Shown here one piece after another: positions 55,005-63,867 of a stretch of 64,000 nt of DNA. The first letter of the stretch is position 1. The number at the start of each line of letters is the position of its first letter. Location: positions 1-64,000 of the forward strand of contig CADACB010000003.1 in assembly GCA_902786345.1 (NCBI GenBank), given 5' to 3'. The DNA is from an uncultured Ruminococcus sp. (GTDB taxonomy: Bacteria > Bacillota > Clostridia > Oscillospirales > Acutalibacteraceae). A program made the translations under genes and the position numbers. The notes below the pieces were generated by a model that did no database searches, was not told where the DNA came from, and saw only the letters and a list, made by a program, of their open reading frames with translations.

Positions 55005-57914
55005 ATGGATAAGATAATGCTTCAGGATACGGATAAAGAGCTTTTGTATTATGGTGTATACAATACCTCTGTCGATATGTGGGACGGCAAGGACGTTATG
55101 TGCCTTGCACGTAAGAGATTTTTTGAAACGGGAATAAAGCAGAAAAAACGCAGTACGATAAAAACTGATGTTGGTGTATACAGCTACTCTTATACAATAG
55201 AAGACGCAGCGGTTCTGAAATATAAAAAAACAAAGGGAGGTCATCTTGCTGAGCGTTCAGTTGAGTCAGACGGGGGTTATTATATCGAAACTCTTGACGC
55301 TTCCGGAAAGACTGTAAAAAGAATGTATTGTGACAAACGTCACAGTTGGCTCAGAACGGAGTATTATTCCCCGACTGATCATAATGTCTATATGACGATC
55401 TTTCCGCTTACTGATAATGATAAACCGGCTTTGTCGGTAAAAACGGCTTCAGGGACAAGAATACTATATCCGTTTAATATCACGTTTGATAAAGAGATAA
55501 CCTCAGAACTGAATATTATCTCCGGAGAACCTTCAATTTTCTGTGTTACAAATGCAGGAAGTTTTTATTTCTGCGGAGAAGGTGAAGGTCAGAAAAGAAG
55601 AGCTTTGCTTGAAGAACTGCTGGAAAAAAAGAAAAATGATGACGCCCTTCATCAGAAGGGTGAGGGTGAAAAGCCGGATGTAACACCTTCGTTCGTTATT
55701 AATGCAGAAAATTATATGAATGGAGAAAAAAGCTTTGACCTGAAAAACAGCAGGGAAATATACATTGATGAGCAAGAGAACAAGCCTGATGCTGATGGCG
55801 ATAATGAAAGCTATATGGAATCATCTGACGAAAATAAAAATGTCACTTCTGATGAGAAGACAGAAAATGATGATAAAGACTTTTTTGGAAAGCTTGAAAG
55901 CATTGCTAAACAAAGCCTTGAAGCTGACAAAGCAAATGATGATAAGCCGGAGAAAATCAAAAAGGAGTCTGGTGCCAATAATTCTTCAGATAATGAAACG
56001 GCAGATGAACAGCAGAATACAGAACCTGATAAATCGATTTCTGATGATAAGCCATCGTCAGATGACAAAACAGCTGACGAAGAAGAAAATACTCAGGAGG
56101 CAGCAGATCTTACGGAATTTTCAGGATTAAAATATGAAAAAGGAGATATACCTTCTGTTCACGAGCTTAGCTGTGAATTTGCCGGGGAGTGTCCATATGA
56201 AACCGTAGATAAACAGATCATACAATCAGGCGGCAGACAGTATTATTACTTCGGAGAGCTTAAGGATAATAAACGCATCGGCAGAGGAAGAACCGTTATG
56301 AAAAACGGTGATACGGCTTATGAGGGTGAATATCTTGACGACAGGCGTGACGGCTTTGGAGTATATTATTACAAAACCGGAATGCTTTGTTACACAGGCA
56401 ACTGGAAACAGAATAAACGGGAAGGCTTAGGCGTTTCTTTTTCATCATCAGACGGCAGTGTAAGCGTCGGAGAATGGAAAAATGATTCTCAGATAAACGT
56501 TGGTGCAAGCTTTGACAGCAGCGGAAAAATGCTTTATGCCGGAGGAATATCCGACGGAAAACGCAGCGGTGCAGGTGTAACATATAACGAGAATGATAAG
56601 ACCTATTTTGTGGGAAAATATAAAGACGGAAATTTTCTGGGAACAGGCACTCAGTTCAGCTTTGACGGTGAACTGCTTTATACCGGTGAATATAAAAATA
56701 ACAGCCGCAGCGGAAAAGGAACATCATATAATTCAGACGGAAGTGTGCTGTATAAGGGTGAATGGAGGAACAATCTCTATAACGGAGAGGGAACACTCTG
56801 TCTTGAAGACGGCACAACCCTGAAGGGCAGCTTCAGAAACGGCAGGGCACACGGAAAATGTACCCTTACTGATAAAGAAGGCAGAATAATATATATCGGC
56901 AGTTATATTGACGATGTATATAACGGAACCGGAAGACTGTTCTATGATGACGGAGGATATGCTGAGGGCAGGTTTGTTGACGGAGAGCCAACGGGAGTAT
57001 TCAATGAATATAACTGTGATAAAAAGCTTGTTTATTGCGGCGAGTGGACAGATATGCACCGAAACGGAAGGGGCATAGAATATAAAAACGGCGAAAAGCT
57101 TTATGAGGGTGAATTTGTGAATTCACTCTATAATGGTGAAGGCAAGCTCTATAAGGACGGAAATGCATTCTATACAGGCAGCTTTAAGGACGGCAGACGT
57201 GAAGGTTTTGGTATAGAATATAAAAACAATGAAATGATATATAAGGGTATGTGGAAAAATGACAAATATAACGGCTGCGGAATATTGTTTGAAGACAGCG
57301 AGCCGCGTTTTGCAGGAATATTTGATGACGGCGAAATGAACGGAAGAATCAATGAAATATCCGGACGCAGCGTTATAAAAAGGTCACTTTATTCTCACGG
57401 AGAGCTTACATATACCTGTGAGTATTCAAAGGACGGTTCGCTTGTATACTATGGAAATATGAGCGGTAATCTGAGAAACGGTATGGGCTGCAGTTTTATT
57501 GAGTCTGCCGAAAAGCAGTTTGAGGGTATATTCAGAAACGGTGAACCTGATAAGGCTATGAAGGTTTCGCTCAGAGAGCTTGCAGAGCTGCCAAGATGTG
57601 CAGAGCTTGAAAATACTGAATATGAGCTTTACCGGACAACGCCTGAATATATAATTGAAAAGAGCATAGCGGCGTCTGATTCTTCGGGAATATATACAGG
57701 CAGACTGAAAAACGGCAAGCCTGACGGCAGGGGTACGATACTTTATTCGGATCATCGCTATACCGGCAGATTTGCAGACGGTTCTCCTGAGGGAGAGGGG
57801 ATTGTCTATATGAACAGCGGAGAGGTTTATAAGGGCATTTTCTCAACAAAGCCGCTTGCAGATTGCAGAACAATGATACTTGCCGATATTACATATTACT
57901 ATAGAGGTGTTTGA
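55005..57914 (+). CDS. Giant MORN-repeat protein with acidic linker, function unknown
   Basis: A 969-residue protein without signal peptide or membrane helix, so cytoplasmic. Residues 1-200 form a domain I do not recognise. Residues about 203-375 are an acidic, Asp/Glu/Asn/Ser/Lys-rich linker that should be disordered. From about 412 to 845 and again 895-946 come roughly twenty MORN-type repeats of the form (Y.GE(Y/W)K(N)..R.G.G....DG), such as LYTGEYKNNSRSGKGTSY. MORN repeats bind lipids or proteins in eukaryotes; bacterial roles are largely unknown. GGGG-rich ribosome binding site before ATG 55005. A HAD hydrolase gene follows 20 bases later. Confidence 0.85.
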   Translation: MDKIMLQDTDKELLYYGVYNTSVDMWDGKDVMCLARKRFFETGIKQKKRSTIKTDVGVYSYSYTIEDAAVLKYKKTKGGHLAERSVESDGGYYIETLDASGKTVKRMYCDKRHSWLRTEYYSPTDHNVYMTIFPLTDNDKPALSVKTASGTRILYPFNITFDKEITSELNIISGEPSIFCVTNAGSFYFCGEGEGQKRRALLEELLEKKKNDDALHQKGEGEKPDVTPSFVINAENYMNGEKSFDLKNSREIYIDEQENKPDADGDNESYMESSDENKNVTSDEKTENDDKDFFGKLESIAKQSLEADKANDDKPEKIKKESGANNSSDNETADEQQNTEPDKSISDDKPSSDDKTADEEENTQEAADLTEFSGLKYEKGDIPSVHELSCEFAGECPYETVDKQIIQSGGRQYYYFGELKDNKRIGRGRTVMKNGDTAYEGEYLDDRRDGFGVYYYKTGMLCYTGNWKQNKREGLGVSFSSSDGSVSVGEWKNDSQINVGASFDSSGKMLYAGGISDGKRSGAGVTYNENDKTYFVGKYKDGNFLGTGTQFSFDGELLYTGEYKNNSRSGKGTSYNSDGSVLYKGEWRNNLYNGEGTLCLEDGTTLKGSFRNGRAHGKCTLTDKEGRIIYIGSYIDDVYNGTGRLFYDDGGYAEGRFVDGEPTGVFNEYNCDKKLVYCGEWTDMHRNGRGIEYKNGEKLYEGEFVNSLYNGEGKLYKDGNAFYTGSFKDGRREGFGIEYKNNEMIYKGMWKNDKYNGCGILFEDSEPRFAGIFDDGEMNGRINEISGRSVIKRSLYSHGELTYTCEYSKDGSLVYYGNMSGNLRNGMGCSFIESAEKQFEGIFRNGEPDKAMKVSLRELAELPRCAELENTEYELYRTTPEYIIEKSIAASDSSGIYTGRLKNGKPDGRGTILYSDHRYTGRFADGSPEGEGIVYMNSGEVYKGIFSTKPLADCRTMILADITYYYRGV

Positions 57915-57934
57915 ACGAAATATGGAGGTGCACT

Positions 57935-58759
57935 GTGAAGACATTATATATCTCTGACCTTGACGGAACGCTTCTTGACAGAAATGCGTGTTTAAGCGAG
58001 CGTTCTTTAAAGCTGATAAAAGGTCTTATATCACAGGGAATGTTGTTTTCGGTTGCTACTGCAAGAAGTCAGTCGGCAGTAAAGATTCTTGAACAGCTTG
58101 ATATAAATATCCCCAGTGTTCATCTTAACGGTGTTCTGATGTATGATTTTAAAAAAAGAAAATATATTGGCTGTACTCCCATGAACACAAAAACCGCCCT
58201 TAAGATAATAGAAATACTGAAAAGCTTTGACAGAATGTCATTTGTCTATAAATTTGATTCTGACTGCGGAATCAATGTGGAATTTGAAAAGCTGTCTAAT
58301 GAAGTTGAGAGAAATTTCTTTGATGTACGAAAGAACAGTGATTATAAAAGCTTCCGACAGATTGACAATATAACCGTAAGTGATGAAGAAAAGGCAATAT
58401 ATTTCACAATGGTTGACGAATACAGTCGGCTTCACCCGATATATACAGAAATAAAAAAGCTGAGTGGGGCAAAGCCGACGTTATACAGAGATAATTATTC
58501 TGATATGTATTTTCTTGAGGTATTCAGTTCTGATGCAACAAAGGCTGCCGGAGTAATAAAGCTGAAAAAGCTTTTAAATGCTGACAGAGTAGTTGCGTTC
58601 GGAGATAATCTTAATGATCTTGAAATGCTAAGGGATGCAGATATTGGCGTTGCAGTAGGAGACAGTGTTGAAGAGGTGAAAGCACAGGCTGATATTGTAA
58701 TCGGCAACAGCTATGAAGACGGTGTTGCCGAATATCTTAAGCTGGCATGGATAAATTGA
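57935..58759 (+). CDS. Cof-type HAD-IIB hydrolase
   Basis: A 274-residue sugar-phosphatase-like HAD protein: motif I SDLDGTLLD, motif II VATARS, a type IIB cap, and motif III VAFGDNLNDLEMLRDADIGVAVGD. The substrate is not predictable; family members act on sugar phosphates or FMN. I choose GTG 57935 because GGAGG is 6 bases upstream; the longer frame from 57911 has no ribosome binding site. Same transcript as the MORN gene. Confidence 0.9.
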   Translation: MKTLYISDLDGTLLDRNACLSERSLKLIKGLISQGMLFSVATARSQSAVKILEQLDINIPSVHLNGVLMYDFKKRKYIGCTPMNTKTALKIIEILKSFDRMSFVYKFDSDCGINVEFEKLSNEVERNFFDVRKNSDYKSFRQIDNITVSDEEKAIYFTMVDEYSRLHPIYTEIKKLSGAKPTLYRDNYSDMYFLEVFSSDATKAAGVIKLKKLLNADRVVAFGDNLNDLEMLRDADIGVAVGDSVEEVKAQADIVIGNSYEDGVAEYLKLAWIN

Positions 58760-58760
58760 T

Positions 58761-59393
58761 TTATCTGACAGAGCTTTCAGGTGCGAACGGAACGGTGTCA
58801 AACACCTCAATAACACGGTCACGCATCCATAGCATAGGTGTTATTCTTGCTGCAAAGCCATAGCCGTTGTCCATTCTCCAACGATAGCTTTCCGCCTGAG
58901 GAAGTCCGAATACAGAAAGTATTGTCATAATAACGCCGCCGTGGGTAACAATGGCGGCTGTTTTAGTGCCGGAGGATATTATGTCTTCAACAATACGTTC
59001 AAAGCCTTTGCAAACTCTTGAAGCAAACTGCTTGCCGCTTTCACCGCCCGGAGGAGGAGTTTTGTCAGAATTCTGAAGCCATAAGGCAAATGCCGGATCG
59101 CCTGCAAGCTCTGAGGCACTTTTACCTTCCCATTCTCCGAAGCTGCATTCACTCAGCGAACCTACCGTTTTGATTTCATGTGACGGATAAATTATCGAGC
59201 AGCTTTCAATGCATCTTGAAAGCGGACCGGAATATATTTTTTCAGCATAAGGATAACCGAATTGTTCTGAGATCTGCTTAAGTGAGCGTTTGCCTTTTTC
59301 TGACAGACGAGCGTCTGTGCTGCCAATATACCTGCCTTTCAGAGTTTCTTCGATTGCTCCGTGCCTTATGAAGTAAAGTGTGTATGACTGCAT
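58761..59393 (-). CDS. Histidine phosphatase family protein
   Basis: A 210-residue phosphoglycerate mutase-like phosphatase: FIRHGAIEETLKGRYIG with the catalytic His, SGPLSRCIESC, ECSFGEWEGKSASEL and VTHGGVIMTIL with the second His. The early KGRYIGSTDARLSEKG resembles alpha-ribazole phosphatase (CobC), but no cobalamin genes are near, so the substrate is open. ATG 59393 with AAGGA upstream is preferred. Converges on the HAD gene with a one-base gap. Confidence 0.88.
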   Translation of the reverse strand: MQSYTLYFIRHGAIEETLKGRYIGSTDARLSEKGKRSLKQISEQFGYPYAEKIYSGPLSRCIESCSIIYPSHEIKTVGSLSECSFGEWEGKSASELAGDPAFALWLQNSDKTPPPGGESGKQFASRVCKGFERIVEDIISSGTKTAAIVTHGGVIMTILSVFGLPQAESYRWRMDNGYGFAARITPMLWMRDRVIEVFDTVPFAPESSVR

Positions 59394-59455
59394 TTTGAAA
59401 TTCATCCTTTTTTGTCAAAAAATAGCATTTGACCCCGAAAAAAATAAAAAATAAC

Positions 59456-59484
59456 TTTACAAATTGTTTTAAATGTTATATAAT
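59456..59484 (+). promoter_or_regulatory. Promoter of the XRE regulator gene
   Basis: TTTACA (59456-59461) and TATAAT (59479-59484) are 17 bp apart; the 5' leader is about 100 bases. Confidence 0.7.
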
Positions 59485-59524
59485 TTACGTACTGTTTATA
59501 TTTTAAATCAGGTCAGGGTTTAAA

Positions 59525-59541
59525 GTTCTGAAAATCAGAAC
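59525..59541. promoter_or_regulatory. Inverted repeat in the XRE gene leader
   Basis: GTTCTGA (59525-59531) and TCAGAAC (59535-59541) are perfectly complementary around AAA, flanked by TTTAAA and TTTAAT. A plausible autoregulatory operator. Confidence 0.45.
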
Positions 59542-59589
59542 CTTTAATAATATATAATTTTGAACGTTTAATGTCAAGGGGTTCAAAAG

Positions 59590-60288
59590 ATGAACAGCGA
59601 TTTTTCAAGGATAGTTACTTTACTGAGAAAAGAACGGGGCTTAAGCCAGAAACAGGCTGCTCTTGAACTTGGAGTATCTCAGGCACTTCTTTCTCATTAT
59701 GAAAAGGGAATACGTGAATGCGGGCTTGATTTCGTTGTTCGTATAGCAGATTATTACGATGTGTCTTGTGACTATCTTCTGGGACGCACTGCTGACCGCA
59801 AAGGCGCAACGTTAAGCCTTGAAGACACAATGCCTCAGATGTCTGCCGATGAATCCGGTGATTTACATAAAACGAATGCACTTATTGCCCTCAATAAAAA
59901 GATCATCTTAAATTCACTGAATATAATATTTGAGATACTTGAGGAAACTAATAACAAAGGACTGGCATCAGAGGCGTCATCATATTTAATGGTATCTGTC
60001 TATAAAATGCTTCGTTATGTATATTCAGCAAATCCCAAAAATCCGCAGGCTATGTTTTCTGTATTGCCTGAGATGTATTCCGGTTTGTCATCGGCACTTC
60101 AAAATGTTATTGAGGCTAATATGAAGTGCATATCTTCAGGAAAGAAGACAAATGGGTTTGATGGAGTTGAATCTATGTCTGCAATCTTGCTTTCACCTGA
60201 TACCATTTCAAAAAAGTATCCGGATTTTGCTCCTGCTTTGTTTAATCTTATAAGAGATACTGAAGAAAAAATGAAAAAGATTATTTAG
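59590..60288 (+). CDS. XRE-family transcriptional regulator
   Basis: A 232-residue protein. Residues about 5-65 are a clear Cro/cI helix-turn-helix: IVTLLRKERGLSQKQAALELGVSQALLSHYEKGIRE, followed by VRIADYYDVSCDYLLGRT. The C-terminal 150 residues are alpha-helical, with ILNSLNIIFEILEETN, YLMVSVYKMLRYVYSANPKNPQAMFSV; I do not recognise a sensor domain. Seems monocistronic. Confidence 0.9.
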   Translation: MNSDFSRIVTLLRKERGLSQKQAALELGVSQALLSHYEKGIRECGLDFVVRIADYYDVSCDYLLGRTADRKGATLSLEDTMPQMSADESGDLHKTNALIALNKKIILNSLNIIFEILEETNNKGLASEASSYLMVSVYKMLRYVYSANPKNPQAMFSVLPEMYSGLSSALQNVIEANMKCISSGKKTNGFDGVESMSAILLSPDTISKKYPDFAPALFNLIRDTEEKMKKII

Positions 60289-60289
60289 T

Positions 60290-60322
60290 AAACCGTATTT
60301 CATTATGTGATATGCGGTTTTT
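60290..60322 (+). terminator. Terminator of the XRE gene
   Basis: AAACCGTAT (60290-60298) pairs with ATATGCGGTTT (60310-60320) with a bulge, followed by TTTATTTTT. The rest of the 60323-60470 gap holds no gene. Confidence 0.75.
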
Positions 60323-60470
60323 TATTTTTGTAAAATGTCAGTAAAAGAAAAATCTCGTCTGACAAAAGTCAAACAAGAAATTATGTTTTTATCCAAATAA
60401 TCTGATTTCTCTAACATATGAAGTCAATATTCAGTTTCAAAAGAACCGATTCATGATTTGTTTTCAGTAT

Positions 60471-60707
60471 TCATTTAGAAAATCCTGACTCAGATAACTG
60501 AAGACCTAAAAATGAATAATATAAAGCAAAAAATCCTGCGATTTTGTTTCCGACTAAGCCGTACATAGACGCTATGTTGATGATTCTTCTGAATTTTTGA
60601 GGAATCATCGCCTGATTTTTCAACCCCTGAAAGAAGTTGCCCTGAATACCGCGCACGTCAATTCTTTTGAATGTAGTTGTCTTGTCTTTCCAATCTGTAT
60701 AGCTCAT
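60471..60707 (-). pseudogene. Chimeric fragment: DUF2249/DUF438-like start joined to a short-chain dehydrogenase piece
   Basis: A 78-residue open frame behind AGGAG. Residues 1-33 (YTDWKDKTTTFKRIDVRGIQ) look like the start of a small protein of the DUF2249/DUF438 type that commonly accompanies this ferredoxin and Crp regulator. Then, from residue 34, MIPQKFRRIINIASMYGLVG is an internal segment of short-chain dehydrogenases such as gluconate 5-dehydrogenase, which should be followed by a YxxxK motif that is absent. The frame then ends in unrelated sequence. It looks like a fusion left by deletion or recombination. Confidence 0.55.
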
Positions 60708-60718
60708 TGTTATTCTCC

Positions 60719-61426
60719 TTAATCTAAAATTTGACCGTCTCTTGAAATCGTCACGACCTGCCACGGAATAAACTTTCCGCTGTTTTTAAGCGCCTGCTCC
60801 GCGGCTCTCTGCAAGCTGCCGCAGCACGGCACTTCCATACGGACAATGGTGACGCTCTTTATATTATTGTTGCTGATGATTTCGGTCAGCTTATCAGTGT
60901 AGTCAACCATATCGAGCTTCGGACAGCCGATAATGGTGATTTTGCCCTTCATAAAGTCCTCGTGCATATTGGCATAGGCGTAGGCTGTGCAGTCGGCAGC
61001 GATCAGCAGCTTTGCACCATCATAGAACGGTGCGACTGCCGGCAAAAGTTTTATCTGAACAGGCCACTGGTTGAGCCTTGATACAGGTTTGCCTGTTACG
61101 ATGGGTGTTTCCTCCGCTTCGGGTTTGCCCAAGGTCATCATTTTTGAACCGGGGCAACCGCCCTGATGATGTTGCATTTCCATTTTCTTATCCTCCTGTG
61201 CTTTCTTTACCGCTGTTTCATCATATTCGGGAGCCTCGCGCTCCTCAAAGGTGATTGCTCCTGTCGGACAGCTCGGCAGACAATCTCCGAAGCCGTCGCA
61301 GAAATTCTCACGCACCAACTTTGCTTTGCCGTTTACCATATCAATCGCGCCCTCGTGGCACGCGTTGGCACAAGCGCTGCAGCCGTTGCATTTTTCTTCG
61401 TCTATTTTGATGATTTTTCTTAGCAT
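60719..61426 (-). CDS. Two-[4Fe-4S] ferredoxin-domain protein
   Basis: A 235-residue iron-sulfur protein. Residues 1-60 form a bacterial ferredoxin with two clusters (CNGCSACANAC and CDGFGDCLPSCPTGAI), followed by a linker with HHQGGCPGS and a C-terminal domain with ADCTAYAYANMHEDF, GCPKLDMVDYTDKL and VPCCGSLQRAAEQAL, rich in conserved cysteines. Proteins of this type are usually next to a Crp/Fnr regulator and hybrid-cluster protein in Clostridia and may reduce a small molecule. A palindromic site lies upstream at 61474-61489. The chimeric fragment is next in the operon. Confidence 0.85.
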   Translation of the reverse strand: MLRKIIKIDEEKCNGCSACANACHEGAIDMVNGKAKLVRENFCDGFGDCLPSCPTGAITFEEREAPEYDETAVKKAQEDKKMEMQHHQGGCPGSKMMTLGKPEAEETPIVTGKPVSRLNQWPVQIKLLPAVAPFYDGAKLLIAADCTAYAYANMHEDFMKGKITIIGCPKLDMVDYTDKLTEIISNNNIKSVTIVRMEVPCCGSLQRAAEQALKNSGKFIPWQVVTISRDGQILD

Positions 61427-61473
61427 TCTTCTCACCTCTTGCTTATATCATAATTTATTTATCAGTAAAAAGC

Positions 61474-61489
61474 TGTTGCCACAGCAACA
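61474..61489. promoter_or_regulatory. Palindrome, likely Crp/Fnr-type operator
   Basis: TGTTGCCACAGCAACA is a perfect inverted repeat, 50 bases upstream of the ferredoxin gene on its promoter side. The spacing and half-site suit a dimeric Crp/Fnr regulator such as the one at 63026-63721. Confidence 0.55.
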
Positions 61490-61644
61490 AATTTATGATA
61501 TTCTTGATATGAGGTGACTAACTATGAAAAGTCAATACCTTTCTAAAAAATTTTAAAAATTTTTCAGAAGGGTGAAGGGGGCAAAATGGTAAGCCGAAAA
61601 ATGTTAAATTTTTCGACAATTAGTGAATATTTGATTGTTGACAG

Positions 61645-62721
61645 TTAGTGTGCTAAATCGTAATCAAAAGTGATGTTTTTAATTTGCATAGTGTTAATCA
61701 TGCGAACAAACTTTTTAGCAGCATTGGACAAAGATACACGGTGAGTCTTGCCTTCGGCAAGTTTCTTTGAGTAGTATTCAGCAAAAACAATGTTATGCTG
61801 AACAAGTGTCAGAGCACAGTTCATGAGTGCGTACCGCAGATAAGGTGAGCCATGCTTGACCATTCTGCCGCCACGCTCGGAGGTACCGGAGTGATAATAT
61901 CCGGGTTCTATGCCTGGGATGGACACGATCGGAATATGTAAATCAGAAAGAATAGTCTTGATTTCAGATTCCCACAGATCAATTTTAGCGTCCATCTGGT
62001 TGTAAATTTCAATGGTCATTTCCATTTGCATTACAAGATAATCCGTTGAATGACCAACCGTATTTTTATCGAGCTGTTTGAGCTTATTGAATTTTGCAGT
62101 TGTAAACCGGCCTTTGGACTTTGCTCTCAGAATCTCAAAGGACTTTGAATTCATGTTTGCGATTTTTTCCGGAATCTGATAGTTGAAAAGTATGTATAAT
62201 GCTGTAGTAACGAGTATGTTTTTGAAAAACGGCTTGAATTCAGGAAAAACAAGATCAAGAATGTTAGTAAGCTCGACGAGCTGACGGCTTCTTTGTTTTA
62301 TTAAATTATTTCTGAATCTTGTTAATGACTTTGGAGCCTTGATGTGGTAGAATGAATTGGGATAGGGTTTGTATTCTACCGTCATCAGATACTGTGCTAT
62401 GCTGAACGCATCCAAAGAGTCTGTTTTAGTTCTTCTAAGGGTTTTGCTCGCAACAAATTTCTTCAGGACAAGCGGATTGAACTCCATGAATGTGTAATGA
62501 TTGGCTTCAAGAAATAGTTTCAGGTTCTGACCGTAATGACCGGTAGATTCAAACCCAATTCTTATTTTTACGCTTATTCCGGCAAGAAATTCTTTCAGCG
62601 AGGAGAAACCCTCATCTGTGTTATAAAACGTCCATGAGGGCGTTATAACCTCTCCATCACTGTTGATTTCTGCAATATCATGTTTGAATTTTGAAATGTT
62701 GATTCCGATGTAATAAAGCAT
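61645..62721 (-). mobile_element. IS110-family transposase, probably inactive
   Basis: A 358-residue IS110-type recombinase. The N-terminal RuvC-like DEDD domain is recognisable: the first motif reads GINISK where the catalytic Asp should be (GIDVSK), then FESTGHYG and TKTDSLDA are intact. The C-terminal Tnp domain jumps from VSIPGI straight to EPGYYHSGTSERGG, missing the roughly 30-residue stretch that normally lies between (AEIGD...FAGL). The serine of YHSGT remains. Both lesions suggest loss of activity. ATG 62721 has AAGGAGG upstream. It separates the ferredoxin operon from the Crp regulator. Confidence 0.85.
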
Positions 62722-62742
62722 CTTTGTTTCCTCCTTTGTCAA

Positions 62743-62980
62743 AATTTAAGCACTACTGTCTGCACAACAAGCTTGTCCAATTATTCACGAAAATTCAAAC
62801 GTCTAAGCGTTAACTAACTAATCAACATTTAAAGACAAACCGCTGCGGTTTGATTCACCTCAGAACAGTATTAGATGTAAAAAAATAGGAACAAATCCGC
62901 AGTGCCTGTCTTTTATTATACAAGCAGGTAGCTACTCCTGCATATATAACCAATATTAAGATTTTCGAGAAAGGAGAATT
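62743..62980 (-). mobile_element. Noncoding end of the IS110 element, possible bridge RNA region
   Basis: About 240 noncoding bases lie upstream of the transposase. In the IS110 group the left-end noncoding region encodes the bridge RNA that selects target and donor DNA. GACAAACCGCTGCGGTTTG contains the arms AAACCG and CGGTTT, a possible hairpin. I cannot fix the element boundaries. Confidence 0.4.
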
Positions 62981-63012
62981 AATAAAACCACCCATTTCGG
63001 GATGGTTTTATT
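62981..63012 (+). terminator. Terminator-like hairpin in front of the Crp gene
   Basis: AATAAAACCA (62981-62990) pairs perfectly with TGGTTTTATT (63003-63012), extended by CCC/GGG with a bulge. It follows an unpaired AAAGGAG (62970-62976) that has no start codon at fitting distance. Confidence 0.6.
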
Positions 63013-63025
63013 ATACGTGATTTTG

Positions 63026-63721
63026 ATGATTACAAACCAAGATTATATTTATTCTATCAGAAAATGCTATCTGTTTGACGGAATAGAAGATGAACGGCTT
63101 GCCGACGCCATCAAGTTGTTGAACGGACGCATAAAAAAGGTCTTTAAAGATGACTATATCGTCCAACTTGGCGGAATTATGCAATATGCAGGATTGTTGT
63201 TAAAGGGCAAGATTGAGAGTTCCTTCCAGAACGAGAACTTTGACCAAATAACAATGCACACCTTCACAGGCGGTTATCTGTTCGGCGAAGGCTTGGTTAT
63301 CAATCACGCAAAAAACAGCCCTGTTCAAGTCAGAGTTGTTGAAGATAGCATTGTGCTATTTATTGATTTAGAAATGATTTACGCAGCTACGGACAATTCT
63401 CCGATAAGAAATATTCTTGCGAGAAACCTGATAAAGAGCTTTGCGAAAAAGAATCTTATCCTTAATCAAAAAGTGAGAATACTCAGCCAGAAAAGCTTGC
63501 GTGACCGTATCTTCATTTATCTCCGCACACTTTTGAAGGACAAGGACGGATATGTTAAAATCCCATTCACACAAACCGCTCTTGCCGAATATCTCGGTGT
63601 AAACCGCAGTGCTCTATCCAGAGAACTCGGAAGAATTCAGGATGAGGGATTACTGGTTATTGACGGGAAGAAAATAAAAGTAGAATCAAGAAATAGTAAC
63701 CGAACAGCTCAAAGCAGATAA
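63026..63721 (+). CDS. Crp/Fnr-family transcriptional regulator
   Basis: A 231-residue regulator: cyclic-nucleotide-binding-like beta roll (IVQLGGIMQYAGLLLKGKIESSFQ, GGYLFGEGLVIN), dimer helix, and a C-terminal winged helix (LRDRIFIYLRTLL, IPFTQTALAEYLGVNRSALSRELGRIQDEGLL). There is no N-terminal Fnr cysteine cluster, so it is not a classical oxygen sensor. The likely target is the palindrome at 61474-61489 ahead of the ferredoxin operon, now more than 1.5 kb away because of the IS110 insertion. The start is uncertain: ATG 63026 has a weak ribosome binding site and ATG 63002 lies inside a hairpin. Confidence 0.88.
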   Translation: MITNQDYIYSIRKCYLFDGIEDERLADAIKLLNGRIKKVFKDDYIVQLGGIMQYAGLLLKGKIESSFQNENFDQITMHTFTGGYLFGEGLVINHAKNSPVQVRVVEDSIVLFIDLEMIYAATDNSPIRNILARNLIKSFAKKNLILNQKVRILSQKSLRDRIFIYLRTLLKDKDGYVKIPFTQTALAEYLGVNRSALSRELGRIQDEGLLVIDGKKIKVESRNSNRTAQSR

Positions 63722-63804
63722 TCAGATGCTGTTGGTACGAAAGATTAACAATATCCGTAACAGAGCACAGAAAATAGTAAACACAGAATTGATTTACACA
63801 TAAG

Positions 63805-63842
63805 AAAAGCCTGATGATTTCAGATGAAGTCATCAGACTTTT
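63805..63842. terminator. Bidirectional terminator after the Crp gene
   Basis: AAAAGCCTGATGA (63805-63817) pairs with TCATCAGACTTTT (63830-63842), with one mismatch. It serves the convergent genes on both sides. Confidence 0.8.
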
Positions 63843-63867
63843 GTTTATCATAAATGGTAATTTTAGA

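Noticed and set aside
50165..57914. SbcCD or the MORN protein as part of an anti-phage defence island
   Set aside because: The neighbours are housekeeping genes (coaX, mscS, radC-like, phosphatases), with no defence-type nucleases, integrases or toxin pairs.
61533..61562. Short frame starting MKSQYLSKKF behind GAGGTG
   Set aside because: Stops after 10 codons at the presumed IS border and matches nothing that I recognise.
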